This document shows positions 32,901-43,700 of a stretch of 64,000 nucleotides of DNA, piece after piece. The position numbers and the translations under genes were made by a program. This stretch comes from Blastobasis lacticolella (lineage: Eukaryota > Arthropoda > Insecta > Lepidoptera > Blastobasidae). Numbering within the stretch: the first letter of the stretch is position 1; each line of letters opens with the position of its first letter. The DNA lies in contig LR990045.1 in assembly GCA_905147135.1 (NCBI GenBank), positions 17,646,173 to 17,710,172 on the forward strand, given 5' to 3'. The notes under the pieces were generated by a model, which saw only the letters and a program-made list of their open reading frames with translations, searched no databases and was not told the DNA's origin.

Positions 32901-33096
32901 AAAAAATCTGCCCATGATGACGATTATTAACCACAGTAATGACGTTTCCAGTCCGCGCACCCCGTTGTACGACATGAGCGGACACGAAGACAAGGTGCTC
33001 TGCTGCGACTGGACCAACCCTGCACTACTCGTCAGTGGCTCCAGCGACAACACCCTGAGGATATTCAAGGCCAAACACGCCACTGGGAACGCGTAA
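26949..33096 (+). CDS. Wdr12: Ribosome biogenesis protein WDR12 (YTM1 homologue)
   Basis: Nine coding exons: 26949-27022, 27095-27394, 27628-27768, 28530-28705, 29125-29189, 29267-29411, 30036-30137, 31178-31307 and 32952-33096. They give 1,278 nt, 425 aa (human 423), all GT-AG and in frame. WDR12 is the third subunit of PeBoW (PES1-BOP1-WDR12), required for 27S/32S pre-rRNA processing and 60S assembly in the nucleolus; its N-terminal NLE domain binds the AAA+ remodeller MDN1. The NLE domain spans about residues 14-95 (AQLQVRFIT...[10 protein letters not shown]), followed by [27 protein letters not shown] and further WD repeats ([54 protein letters not shown]). A Lys/Asp-rich linker ([13 protein letters not shown], exon 5) sits where the human protein has its basic insert. 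Met6 or Met8 could also start translation. Confidence 0.96.
27448..27578. mobile_element. fragment of the 14735/31328 repeat family with TTCTA microsatellite
   Basis: TTGCCAATAAAC, GACTTAGGCCTTTCCCATGAG and the initial ATCATCACAG match the family. A short (TTCTA)n run at about 27490-27515 interrupts it. It lies in WDR12 intron 2. Confidence 0.55.
27920..28506 (-). mobile_element. non-autonomous Helitron in WDR12 intron 3
   Basis: On the minus strand it starts TCTATACTAAATAATAATAT after an A (28507) and ends GGGGCGGGCCGCTAG before a T (27919). The head and tail match the shorter copy at 45548-45741 (GAGGAAATGTTTGATTTTTTG, ACTGGACCGATTTCAAAAAT, GAAGCTACACTATC, TGCGAAGCCGGGGCGG). Length 587 bp; no coding frame. 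Confidence 0.85.
28751..29046 (-). mobile_element. tRNA-derived SINE in WDR12 intron 4
   Basis: Same family as 1-200 and 31644-31980. The body with CCATGATCCAGGATTTGGCA and GATCATGGTTACACATCCAG is well conserved. The tRNA-like head at the right end is decayed (B box lost), so this copy is likely inactive. Confidence 0.75.
30200..30400. other. retroposon-like AT-rich tail in WDR12 intron 7
   Basis: A segment ending in an AAATAAATTATTTATTTATTT run, resembling the 3' end of a retroposed sequence. It matches no other repeat in this window, so this is a weak call. Confidence 0.3.
30870..30960 (+). mobile_element. non-LTR 3'-tail-like fragment in WDR12 intron 7
   Basis: CAATAAGACTGCCATTGCGC ... 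TTTTTATGTGCAATAAAGAG followed by TTAC repeats resembles the 3' UTR ends of lepidopteran RTE-type elements. Short, without coding sequence. Confidence 0.45.
31328..31580. mobile_element. interspersed repeat (best copy of the 14735 family)
   Basis: Starts CATCATCATCACAGTCC and ends CTGCCGGACACCACACGGCC. It is the least decayed of the four copies in the window and sits immediately after the exon 8 donor of WDR12. Confidence 0.65.
31644..31980 (-). mobile_element. tRNA-derived SINE, near full length, in WDR12 intron 8
   Basis: On the minus strand the tRNA-like head (31980-31905) has a recognisable A box (TAGCCGGGCGG) and a B box with one change (GGTTCGGATCC). The body and the GGGACATTA tail follow. 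It gives the best view of the complete element in the window, about 337 bp. Confidence 0.8.
32025..32330 (-). pseudogene. non-LTR retrotransposon C-terminal remnant
   Basis: On the minus strand, in shifted frames, fragments resembling '[17 protein letters not shown]' and '[19 protein letters not shown]' occur in order. They match the end of jockey/CR1-type reverse-transcriptase ORFs, where a tryptophan-containing segment precedes a C-terminal Cys/His knuckle. Frames are broken. Located in WDR12 intron 8. Confidence 0.6.
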
Positions 33097-33219
33097 GGTG
33101 CCCATCAGAATACCTACGTTGCTCTCGTAGATAATAATATATGTACAAATGTTACAGTGGGTGGTGCTCTGCGAGCACAGATAAACTAATACATCTCTTG
33201 TTGAGGTGTCACGTACTAA

Positions 33220-33225
33220 AATAAA
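33220..33225 (+). other. polyadenylation signal of WDR12 homologue
   Basis: AATAAA 124 bases past the WDR12 stop, the first such signal downstream. Confidence 0.6.
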
Positions 33226-33299
33226 ACCTATAAAAATTGATTAGATTATTTCATTTGGAAAGGGGAGGGCCGATACTGAAATTTGAATGAAATGAAACG

Positions 33300-36200
33300 A
33301 AAACTTGGTTTCGCTTGTTTTATTTCAATCATTTGCTGTTACAAAATATGTTCAATGCAAAGGAACATGACTCGTCACAATAAAACATGCTTCTTAGTAC
33401 CATTTCATTTATTTTATATATTATTTTAATTTCCATTCAGCATAACTATAAATAATGCGGGTCACATAAAATGCTCATAGCACAATATAGAAACTTGCAA
33501 ACACTTCGTAACAAAATAGATACAATAACTTTCATTTTATGTCTTTTCTCTGCGAGAAATGCTTTTACACTATTATCATAGTTATGCCAAACCTCACGTC
33601 ATAACACAACGAAGCAACATGTCCCTTAAAAATATTCTTTCTTACCAACAATTTCATTTCTTTTTTTTTACATTTTATCAAGTTTTTATTTTGCTTTTCT
33701 TAATTATATAGATACTACCTAACTAAATTTTAAACTAAAACTACTATCTAGACTAGTTTGATGGGTAGAAATACCACACTATATTAATACACATTGGACA
33801 AATACCGTATCGACCGACACTTTTTTTTCCTTTATTTCTTTCTTTACACTTAGTCATCTACGTAACAGAAGAGGTGAAAGCAAACTTTTCCAACTGAAAC
33901 TTATCCCAAGAATGTGTTCACTAATTTCCTTAGAGCGTTAGGGCTACGCGGGCGCGGCGCGGCGCCGCGGGCGGCTTCAGTCCATTCAAATTAAATTATT
34001 TAATAAACTAATAAAGGAAACTACCCTACACCGCCGCCGGCGCGCGCGCCGCCGCCGCCTTAAACTAGACTATACTAATTATCTTAGCGTCCAAACATTT
34101 TTTTCTAATCTAACCTATCTATAATTAAGCCTAGAACTACCAACTAGCCGTCATTTCATCGTCGTTCCTAAAGCTTTTTTCTATTCACTTTGATTTTAAT
34201 CAGAACGATCATTCACTTAATATTAAAACGACTTACTTATAAACACTTACTTAACTTCAATTATTTTCATAGACATGATTATCTTTCGAAGTTTTGGTTT
34301 TTCAACGGTTGGTTCCCCAATGCGCATCTTTTGTGCTCCTTTTCCCTATGCAGTTCTCACTATAGTAGCCAGCATGCCGCCGTCCCTAATCCCAGAGTAC
34401 TCCCATCTCACATTTCAGAATGCTGGAGTGAGTTTAACTAGGAACATCTACGACTTTATCTCGATATTAAATTTACATCATGTGTGAAAAATGCAACGAT
34501 TAGACAGCCACATTATTTGTTAAGTTGTTAACACTACGCCTACTTTACGAATACGGTTAGTTCTCTTTACTTGTAAAAATATTGTGTAAAGCACATGCAA
34601 CTGTTATATTGTACCCACATCTGATTTATACAATGGAAGCTGAAGGCACTACCGTCAAATGAACGTTATTGCTTATGAACTGGAAGAAAGCATTAGAAAA
34701 ATAATTTGTTGCAAAAATACTACATTTGCATTTGACAGTGAATCTAGATACACAGGACCGTGGTCACTCTATGTTACAAAGTCACTTCATTGGTGTCTGA
34801 TTACTCTAATTTGTATGTGATAGTATAGCTGCGAACATTGGAGTATCGAGTATTTATACTGGTCGAACGAAACGATAATTCGGGTAACAACATTCAAATA
34901 CGGACAACTCAAGGCGAGGTGCACACTTAACGCAAAATTTAAAATTAATTTGTATTTTACAAATTCACATCAATGTTAAATGCATAATCCAGTGGAAATA
35001 TCTATCGGAAGACTGTTTTTACAGGAAGCCACAGTGTACGCCGAACACTAAACGACCATATTACTTAACTAAGTGCCACGCGGCACTCGGTACCTACTAC
35101 ATTGCACTTTACGGTTATTAAATTTTCACATGACTTAAAAGGCGGTTTCTTAGTCAGTTCAATAAATTTGGCTTGATCAGGAATCGCAGGGCTTAATACT
35201 GATCTACGGAGTATTATGGTTCAGTGCGTTTACTCGAGTGTAACACTAATGAAAATCTCACTGCGTAGCCTTGGGGCCGCGAGGCGAGCGAGGCGGCCGC
35301 GGGAGCTTCGTGGCAGTACGTCTTGCGCACACTTAAGTACGTTTAAGTATATCGTGCCCCTACGTGATAGTTTAGTATGTGAGTGACAGTTACACGAGCT
35401 AACTTTATGTCCATTCCAAAAGTAGTTACGGAACAATAGTACAATTTCAGCCTTTTCCTGAAATTAGAAAATCAAAACAGATCTACATATTCGTCCAAAA
35501 TCTACTTTTATTCATTCAAAACCTGTCGTCGTCAGCTATTCTCAGTTCCTGTAATGTTTTAAGTCGGTTCACAGGTTTTGAATAAAGAGGTTATCGCTTA
35601 ATCGTCAGTTAAAATACAGTTAATATATCAAACATTTAACTAGTCTTCAGTCCCTGAGTTGTATAAATATTTTCCTACTTCTTACTCGACTTTAATGATT
35701 TGTATACTTTGGTTCTGATGAAACTCTTGACGTGCCAAAATAGAATTAAACAGTTGCGATATAGTAGGCTTTTACTCGTACCCCTCAACAATGTCTATAA
35801 ATGTATACATATCCATGTATAATTTATATATATTCAATATAAAAATATCAAATTTCATATAAAGTCATAAAGTGTACCCAAAACCTACGTGATGGTACAA
35901 AAAGTGCCTACTACACCAAAACGGTGTTGACACTTTGGATTTCAAATCCTTTACATTTTTAATAATGTGGAAATCAATCGTGGAATTTTTGTTTGAAGTT
36001 TTCTAGTGGAATGTGCCGACCGCCTACAAAATAACGAACTACAGTTGATTCAGTACATGATTCTCAAAAAAAGTATCACTTCATTCACGTAAACATGAGT
36101 TATTAACGTACAAAAATTTGTATAGACTCGTAAAATGTATAAATAGACTTTACATGCTTATTGCTAATGTTGCCGTTAAATGAGAGTCGCGGGGCGCGCC

Positions 36201-37791
36201 CGACGCGCGCACCGCGCACGCCGCGTGCGCCGCGTACGCCGCGTACGCGCCCGAGGCGGGCCGGGCGCGGGTCAACGAAACGTGTGGAAGTGTCAGTATA
36301 CATTAATTCAGTCTGTTTGGGTTTGGCAACGACTTTAATGCTTCTTCAATAATATTAATGAATCCTACTAAATTCCGTACACATGCGATGTGTACAGAAA
36401 ACGAATGTGACATTAAAAATAATTGTGATTAGACGTAAATGGGGGGGACAAAGTATCCTTTCGAAATAAATTTTAATGCGTAATCGCGTTGGCGCTAAAA
36501 TATTGTACGTTAGGTAGGTATCCGAAACAAATGAAAGGAATACGCAGCCAAAACATCCGGGCACACGTATAAGATGTAAAGTAAGACTTGTAGAGTTCAT
36601 TGTTAAACTGAAAGTTACATGCGATGCTAATAAAAATTATGATTGCGATCGTTGGAAGACTGCACCAGTATGAATGTATTTTTGTGGTCAAAACAGTATT
36701 GTATATAAGTAGGTATAGTACCATTTTAAAAATAAAATACTAAAGCACCATGCCAAACACATTTTGAACATATATACATACGTATATCTTCTCGCCGGCG
36801 CGCGCGGGCGCCGAGAGCCGCGTCGCCTACGCCTAGTGCTTGCCAGCTGTCGCGATGCCCGATTATACTCTGCCATAAAACTGCCTGTCCCACTGTTTCA
36901 CTACGACGTGGCTTAGAGTTAACTTTCTATTGTATTTTATAAATACCTAATGCACGGAAGATTCTAAACCTTCTGCGCGCTTTTATCGTACAAGAGCTAT
37001 CGGTGTGTCCACCCCCTACTAACCAATTACACACAATACTTCATCCCTTTATTCCTTACCACTTTGTTAGTATAAATGTTTGATTCCACATGATATGACC
37101 ATTTCCACTTACCTATCCATCGCTGCAGATATTGCTTTCCTCTTATTCCCGATGTAAACACGAACATAACAATATGTATAATCCCTCTGAAATATGTCGT
37201 ACCGCCCGTACCTACATTACCAACACTTACATTTTATGTCTACCAGATTTCCCGATCTAGATTGCACGTTTTATGTTACAATATCCTGATGTTAGAATTT
37301 CAGTTCTCTTATCGCTTTAAATATGACACTGAAATAAAAATAATTTATAAATAAATCGTTTCGCATCCAGACAGAGGACAGCATAAAAATTTAAAAAGTC
37401 CATGAAATTATACTATTCTAAAATAAATACCTAACTATCTTAAATAATCTTGTCAACATGTTCGAAATCAGCTCCTAAATTCTTAAATTTAATTTTTCAT
37501 AAAACAAGAATAAAATTATAATGTAAAAACACATTTAAAATTGCAGCTAAATCTATACATCAAATCCTCTCCTCGAACCGTCACAAGACCTCATCAAACG
37601 TCACAGCAAGTCGTATGGGAGCGCCGCCCGCGGGAGAGCGCGGTCGGCGCGAGGCTCGACTGGCGGTCGCGAGCGGAGCTTTCGATGAAGTCTACAACGG
37701 CCGCAAATTAAAACTAAAACAAATTAACATTGTAAAAGTCACAGTTTGATTTTTTGGCTCGTCTACAGCACGGATTGTTTTAGAGTTTAGT
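33300..37791 (-). other. probable long 3' UTR of shep homologue
   Basis: After the shep stop (37794-37792), 4.5 kb contain no supported coding exon on either strand and no other gene before WDR12 ends. The stretch is AT-rich with isolated GC-rich islands at 33945-34065, 36185-36275 and 36790-36830. Neuronal RNA-binding protein genes often have such UTRs. Its extent is inferred by exclusion. Confidence 0.5.
33319..33324 (-). other. candidate distal polyadenylation signal of shep homologue
   Basis: AATAAA on the minus strand. It is the last candidate before the WDR12 3' end. Other minus-strand AATAAA-like sites occur further upstream (for example near 33410), so several 3' ends are possible. 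Confidence 0.4.
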
Positions 37792-40700
37792 CTACTTTGG
37801 AGGCGGGTACGGCTGGTAGGCCTCGTCGGGCGACGCGGCCGTGGACGCGTGCTCGCTCTCCATCGGCATCTGGATGATGGGCGGCGTGGGCCCCGTGAAG
37901 TACTGGTACGGGTGCGACGCGAAGTACTGCAAGCAAACGAGACGGTCACTCTCTGCCGGCGCGCACCACCGCGCCTACGGCACAAGAAAGCGTGAGACAG
38001 GCGCGCGTGAGTGGGGGCCAGCAAGCGGCGGGATCGGAGGGTTAGACACAGCTTGACGGCAACATTTATACAACACTCACGTAAAGCTCATTGTCCGGCC
38101 TTAAGCTGTCCCAGTTTACCTGGAAAACAGATAGTAAACACCAGTCAGTTTCAGATTCGCCTCTTGACTGATTGTGTGTATTCGATCCTTTCGGCCGGAA
38201 CATAATAATTACTTTTAATTCTATTAACTCCTACTTTTGATTATTTACCAAATAAATGTGCGCGCTCCTAGCTTCATAGCGCTTCCGCCATAGAAGTTAA
38301 ATGAGTCACTCGAAATATCATCGTTTAATTATCGGCTCTGTGAGGAACTTACATATTGGTTAGGCACAGAGTCGATGGGCAGGTGCCCCGGGTGCGTGGG
38401 GTGCGCTGGGTGCGCGGCGTGCGCGGCGTGCGCGGCGTGGTGCCCGGGGGGCAGCAGCGTGGCGTAGGGGGCGAGCCACGCGGCCGGGTGGTGGTGGTGG
38501 TGCAGCTGCGGGTGGAACGCCGCCATGCCGTACACGCCGCCGCCGCCGCGGTACACGCCGGCGCAGTCCGCGCCGCCCGCACCGCCCACGCCGCCCGCGT
38601 ACACGCCGCCCACGCCCATTGCCTTAAAACAAGGGTAAGACTTTATTGTTACAGTATATTACTGCTAATGATTTAGATTTTATAAATAATATTTATCTAC
38701 ACTCATAGCGTAATGTTCCAATTGCATATTCGAAAACAGTCGTTTAAGGATACACATTTTTCACGCGTCTATAAAATTTTAAAAAATTATTTTGTGATAC
38801 AGCATTTCCCATACTAATTTCATTACATCTGTAACGTAATAGTAGTTTTTAAAATTTTATAGACTGGAGTGAAAAAAATGTATCGTTAAACGACTGTTTT
38901 CGAATATGAAATTGAAACATTACGCTATGAGCGTAGATAAAATAACTTTATCTACACTCGTATCGTAATGTTCAAATTACATATTCGAAAACAGTCGCTT
39001 AAGGATACACTTTTTTCACGCCAGTCCATAAAATTTAAAAAAAATACTTTTCGATACAGCATTTCCCATACTAATTTCATTACAGCTGTAACGTAAAATA
39101 ACTTTTTAATCATTATGCAACACTTATATTTTTTAAATTCTTGTCGGGCGCCCGCACACGGACAAATGTAGGCTAAATACTTAGATGTCTTTAACAAATT
39201 CAAATTCAAAATTTAAATTTTCCTGTTTATATTCTGTGTAATTATTTTCCCGCTAAACAGAATATTTTATGTAATTGTTGTAATTTGTGTTTGTGAATGT
39301 TTTTCCTTATTTTAAGTAAATAAATAGATAAATGTGAAAATAGTTAAGTGAATTTCCCGCCGCTTGATATCCTTGAAGCGTAGATACAACAGAACTGACT
39401 CGCAGCTTACTTCTAGCAAAGTTGAAAAAATTATAGGTACGAAATTTTAACATAAAAATATAAGTGTAGATAAAGTAGTGTATGCAACTGCATATAATTA
39501 GGTATTAAAACACTCGTGTCAAACTATTATCATACTCGGCTACGCCTCGTATGATAAACAGACACTCATGTTTTAATACCCCCTTTTATATGACAGTTGC
39601 ATAAACTACTATTATAATCATTGTGCAACACTTTTATTTTTAAAATTTTTGTCGGGCTCCGAGTCACGTCGAAATGTAGGCAGAATACCTAAATGTCTTT
39701 GACAAATTCAAAATTTAAATTTTCTTGTTTATATTTGTGTGTAATTACTTTCCCGCTTAACAGAATATTTTTTCTAATTGTTATAATTTGTGTTTGTGAG
39801 TGAATGTTTTTTCTTGTTTGAAGCAAATAACAAAGCAAATAGCAAAAACTGACTCGCAGCTTACTTCCATCAAAGTTGAAAAAATTATAGGTACGATATT
39901 TTAACATGAAAATATGAGTGTAGGTCAAGTAGTGTATGCAACTGCATATAATTAGGTATTAAAACAATCATGTGAAACTATTATCATACTCGGCTACGTC
40001 TCGTATGATAAACAGACACCTGACATCCTGTTTTAATACCCCCTTTTATATGGCATTTGTATAAATTACTATTTAGAAAATATGAAAATGAATTACATTA
40101 ATTTAGAAATAAATTGGCTACGGCTTTTCTTCACGTCGAAACGGCATCCAATTTCGGAATAATGCATAAGTCACGCAAGCATTTAGTTTTGCACTTGTAC
40201 ATAAGCCACTCGACCTTGATAAACGAAAAGTACATACTCTAGAAAGGAAAAGTACAGACTTTTACAGCGTATCATACTAACCACATATTGTTATCTGCCA
40301 CCAGGCAGACATAAAACATCAGGGCTCAAAAATCATAGAGAGTGCGCAGAAGAGTACGTGTTTATAATATAGGCTCCGCATATTGGATTTTGGAGCCCAC
40401 CTGATTATCTCCCGTGGTCAATGGTTCTAAGCAATGAGCAGTTTTCTAATAGGTATCTAAAGCATTCCTAACCACTCCCTAGATGGCGCCCTGGCAATTT
40501 TGGTAATTGATAATCGCTTGAAATAGGTTCTTAGCAAACAGGATATAAACACTGGGTACGTTGTATTGGATAATATTGTATTTGTCAATAGTTTTCAACC
40601 ATTTTAGAGGTTGTAATAATAATGGAACATAGTGCCATCTTCTATAAATATTTCTTTTACACTTCGTTCAACCTCTAACAATAATGTTTATATTAATAAA

Positions 40701-43700
40701 CATTTTATTTTTAAGTTTAGTATTAGTTGGCTGCATGAAATCACTGCCACCATCATACAGATTATAAAAAGATTACCAAAATTGTAGGGGCGCCATCTAT
40801 TGATGCTTTTTGAAACCAACTATCAATACCTACTGGAAAACTCCTCATTGATTAGGTAATCAGTAGCTGTGTTTAGATTAATTAATTACCTGCGTTATTG
40901 AATCATTATTATCCCGCCACGACCTGCCGTTGTTATCATTTTTGTTATACAATGCTTTTTTCTTGTTGCCACCGTCGGCGAACTTCACTAGCAAAGGCTC
41001 CTTGGCACCGGGTATCGGATTTCCATTAAACATCTGAAAAGTGAAAAACTAAACATTTAGGTAAACATGAAAAATATGGTCTCTGCCTACCCCTATGGAA
41101 AAAGGTGTGACGTTATATAAGTGAAAACTAGATGTACTGTTTTAAACTACAGCAGTTATTATTACAGATTTTAAAAAGGCATTAGGCATTTTGAAATAAC
41201 GGGATACTCGTTAGGTAAACTAAAATTTTAAAATGCGTGAAAAATAGAGTTCAGATCAATGTGAATTGTGCAATATGTTATGGTTAGTAGTATTGATGAT
41301 ACAAAAACACACTCGCACAGACATCAAATTATACCATTTTGAATACCAGTAAATTAAAAAACTTCGAAAAACTGAATAGGGACAGGAGCTTAACACATGA
41401 ACTCTACTTACTCCTAGTAGAGCATATGTTTAGCATGCGAGCCTAAAATATTTACGCTACATCGGTGTAGTAAAAAACTCCCAGTAGTATCAAAATGTAA
41501 TTAGCGACTGGAATTACTGGGATCAAAGGAAAAGACATGGAGTTATTAACCTGGATAATCTGCTCGCACTTTTCCCTGGACTCCATCCTAGCGAAGCCGA
41601 CGCCTTTGCTGTGGCCATGCGTATCACGCAGGATCCTCGTAGAGACCACCTGCCCGAACTTGGCCAACAGCTGGTCCACGTCGTTCTCCTTGAAGTGGGG
41701 CGGTAGGTTCGCCATGTACAGGTTGGTGGGGTCTTGCTCTTGTTGCTGAAGAATGAAGAACAGAGTGAAGAACCAGCCACGAGAACTAAGCTGATTGGCT
41801 CTAAGTAATTGAAAAATTGAATTTACTTTAATTGTTATTTGAATGAATGAATTTAAATTTGTGGATTGAATTTGTTACTGTCAAAAAAGTTACTTTTCAG
41901 TGCAAAAAAATTACATTGAATTACGAAAATACTGACCGTGTATTGTTCACCGTTTATTTGCTTTACATAATAAAAGAAAAAAATACGTTGAAAACAATAT
42001 TGTGGCAAATAACAAACGAATAGTTGATGTAATTTCGAGAGCACATTAGCTTGAAGCCCGCATAGTTTATCTAGACATTGAAGCCAGCTCTGACGTGAAT
42101 CAGCAGATTGATCTAACATACTATAAATATTAGGTACGTAGATGTTATTAACGAGATGGGCATATACATCAGCATAGAGATTATGAAGCTAGTTAAAAGT
42201 CGCATACACACTAATTTAGTTATAATATTGAAAGCATAGGAATACCCAGAGCCCAATAGCGAAATACATTGTTATAACGCTGAAGCATACGACAATAGTA
42301 TAGAGTCAATAGGATGAAACAATGTCTGAAGGATAGAATTTATAAGTAAGCGTTATATTTGCGCACCATTGAAGGGGTAAATACTTACAACACATTAGTG
42401 TTAGGTACATTTTGGTCTGATCGAGAGTGCGCAGGCTAACCGAGTTACCACTGTAGTAGGTAGGTCCCCAGAATTAATGACAAATGAATGAGTATGCATT
42501 TCTGACGGTGCTGCCACCGTACATTCCAGATAATAACCGCCCGGTAAATGTCGGCGAACTAAGACAGGTCCTACTTCATCTAGACTGGCATAAAACATTC
42601 TATTGAATCAAACAACATAGACAATAGATATTATTACGATGGATAAATAACACTAGTTTCACTGTAGAGTTCACAATTCGGGGCAGTCTACTATTAGGCA
42701 AATCTCCAACTAACATTTTACAAATAAACACGGAGTTTACTCAAGTAACTGTAACAGCACTCTTCCATAAATAACAATAGATAGGGTAAATACTAAAGCT
42801 ATAAGTAAGGGTAGAGGGAATATAGGGTGAGGTCAATGAGAGTGGCAAAAAAGCATTGTCTAAGTTTCGCTTAGTCTGCGCGTTCCTACAAAAACATACG
42901 TAGGGAATTAATATTTGCTGAGCAACGTCCGCGGACGGAGGATAATGGAACGAGTTTTTACATTTATCTTGTGTCTTTTGTTGTCATTGGCGGTGGTTGG
43001 CGGGCCATGTTTAAAACTTCGACATGAAATGTTTACTTACTACGTGTAAAGTATTTACACTATCTTCTCTCTAGAGAATTATGTAAATACCTACCCTACT
43101 GGTTGCGTAGAGCCTTGAACGCTGTAGTCCGCCAAATACATACTTTTGTGAAATTAAGTTTTTAAATAAGCGTTAATTTTAAAGATAATTAAACATTGAA
43201 GTTCTGATGCTGCAAATTTCAATTTAAGTGATGAAACAAGTTTGTTATTGAGTGTGACATCAATAAATAGCCGTGGCTGCGTGCCGTATTAATTGTTTTT
43301 TGTATATTGTAAATGTGATTTGAATATTTAACTTTATTATAGAAGTGAAATAATAACAATGTTCTGCGATAAAATTAAATTAGAGGTATTGTTAGAGATT
43401 AGAGTAGAAACGTGATTCTGAGTATATTGGTTAGCTAATTTGCCATTCTCTGTGTTGGTTGGAGTGGACACATGAATGGTTTGCGCTGGGCGGGATGGCG
43501 GGACGGGGGACTGATGGGGAAGATTGAGTTAGCCCCCCTCAAAGTGATATGTCGGTGGGAGCAGTCGGTAGGATAGAGAGCGGTCAGGAGCAGGCGGTTA
43601 GTCATAAATAGTATTACTTGCATGCACAACGTACACGGTTCAGTCTACGCAGGAACCAGATACCCACTTTAGCCATTTGGGCCTGTACACCTTTGGCTTG

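Noticed and set aside
36103..36876. Arg/Pro-rich frames in the 36-37 kb region
   Set aside because: They arise from GC-rich islands, appear on both strands at once, and lie in the probable shep 3' UTR.
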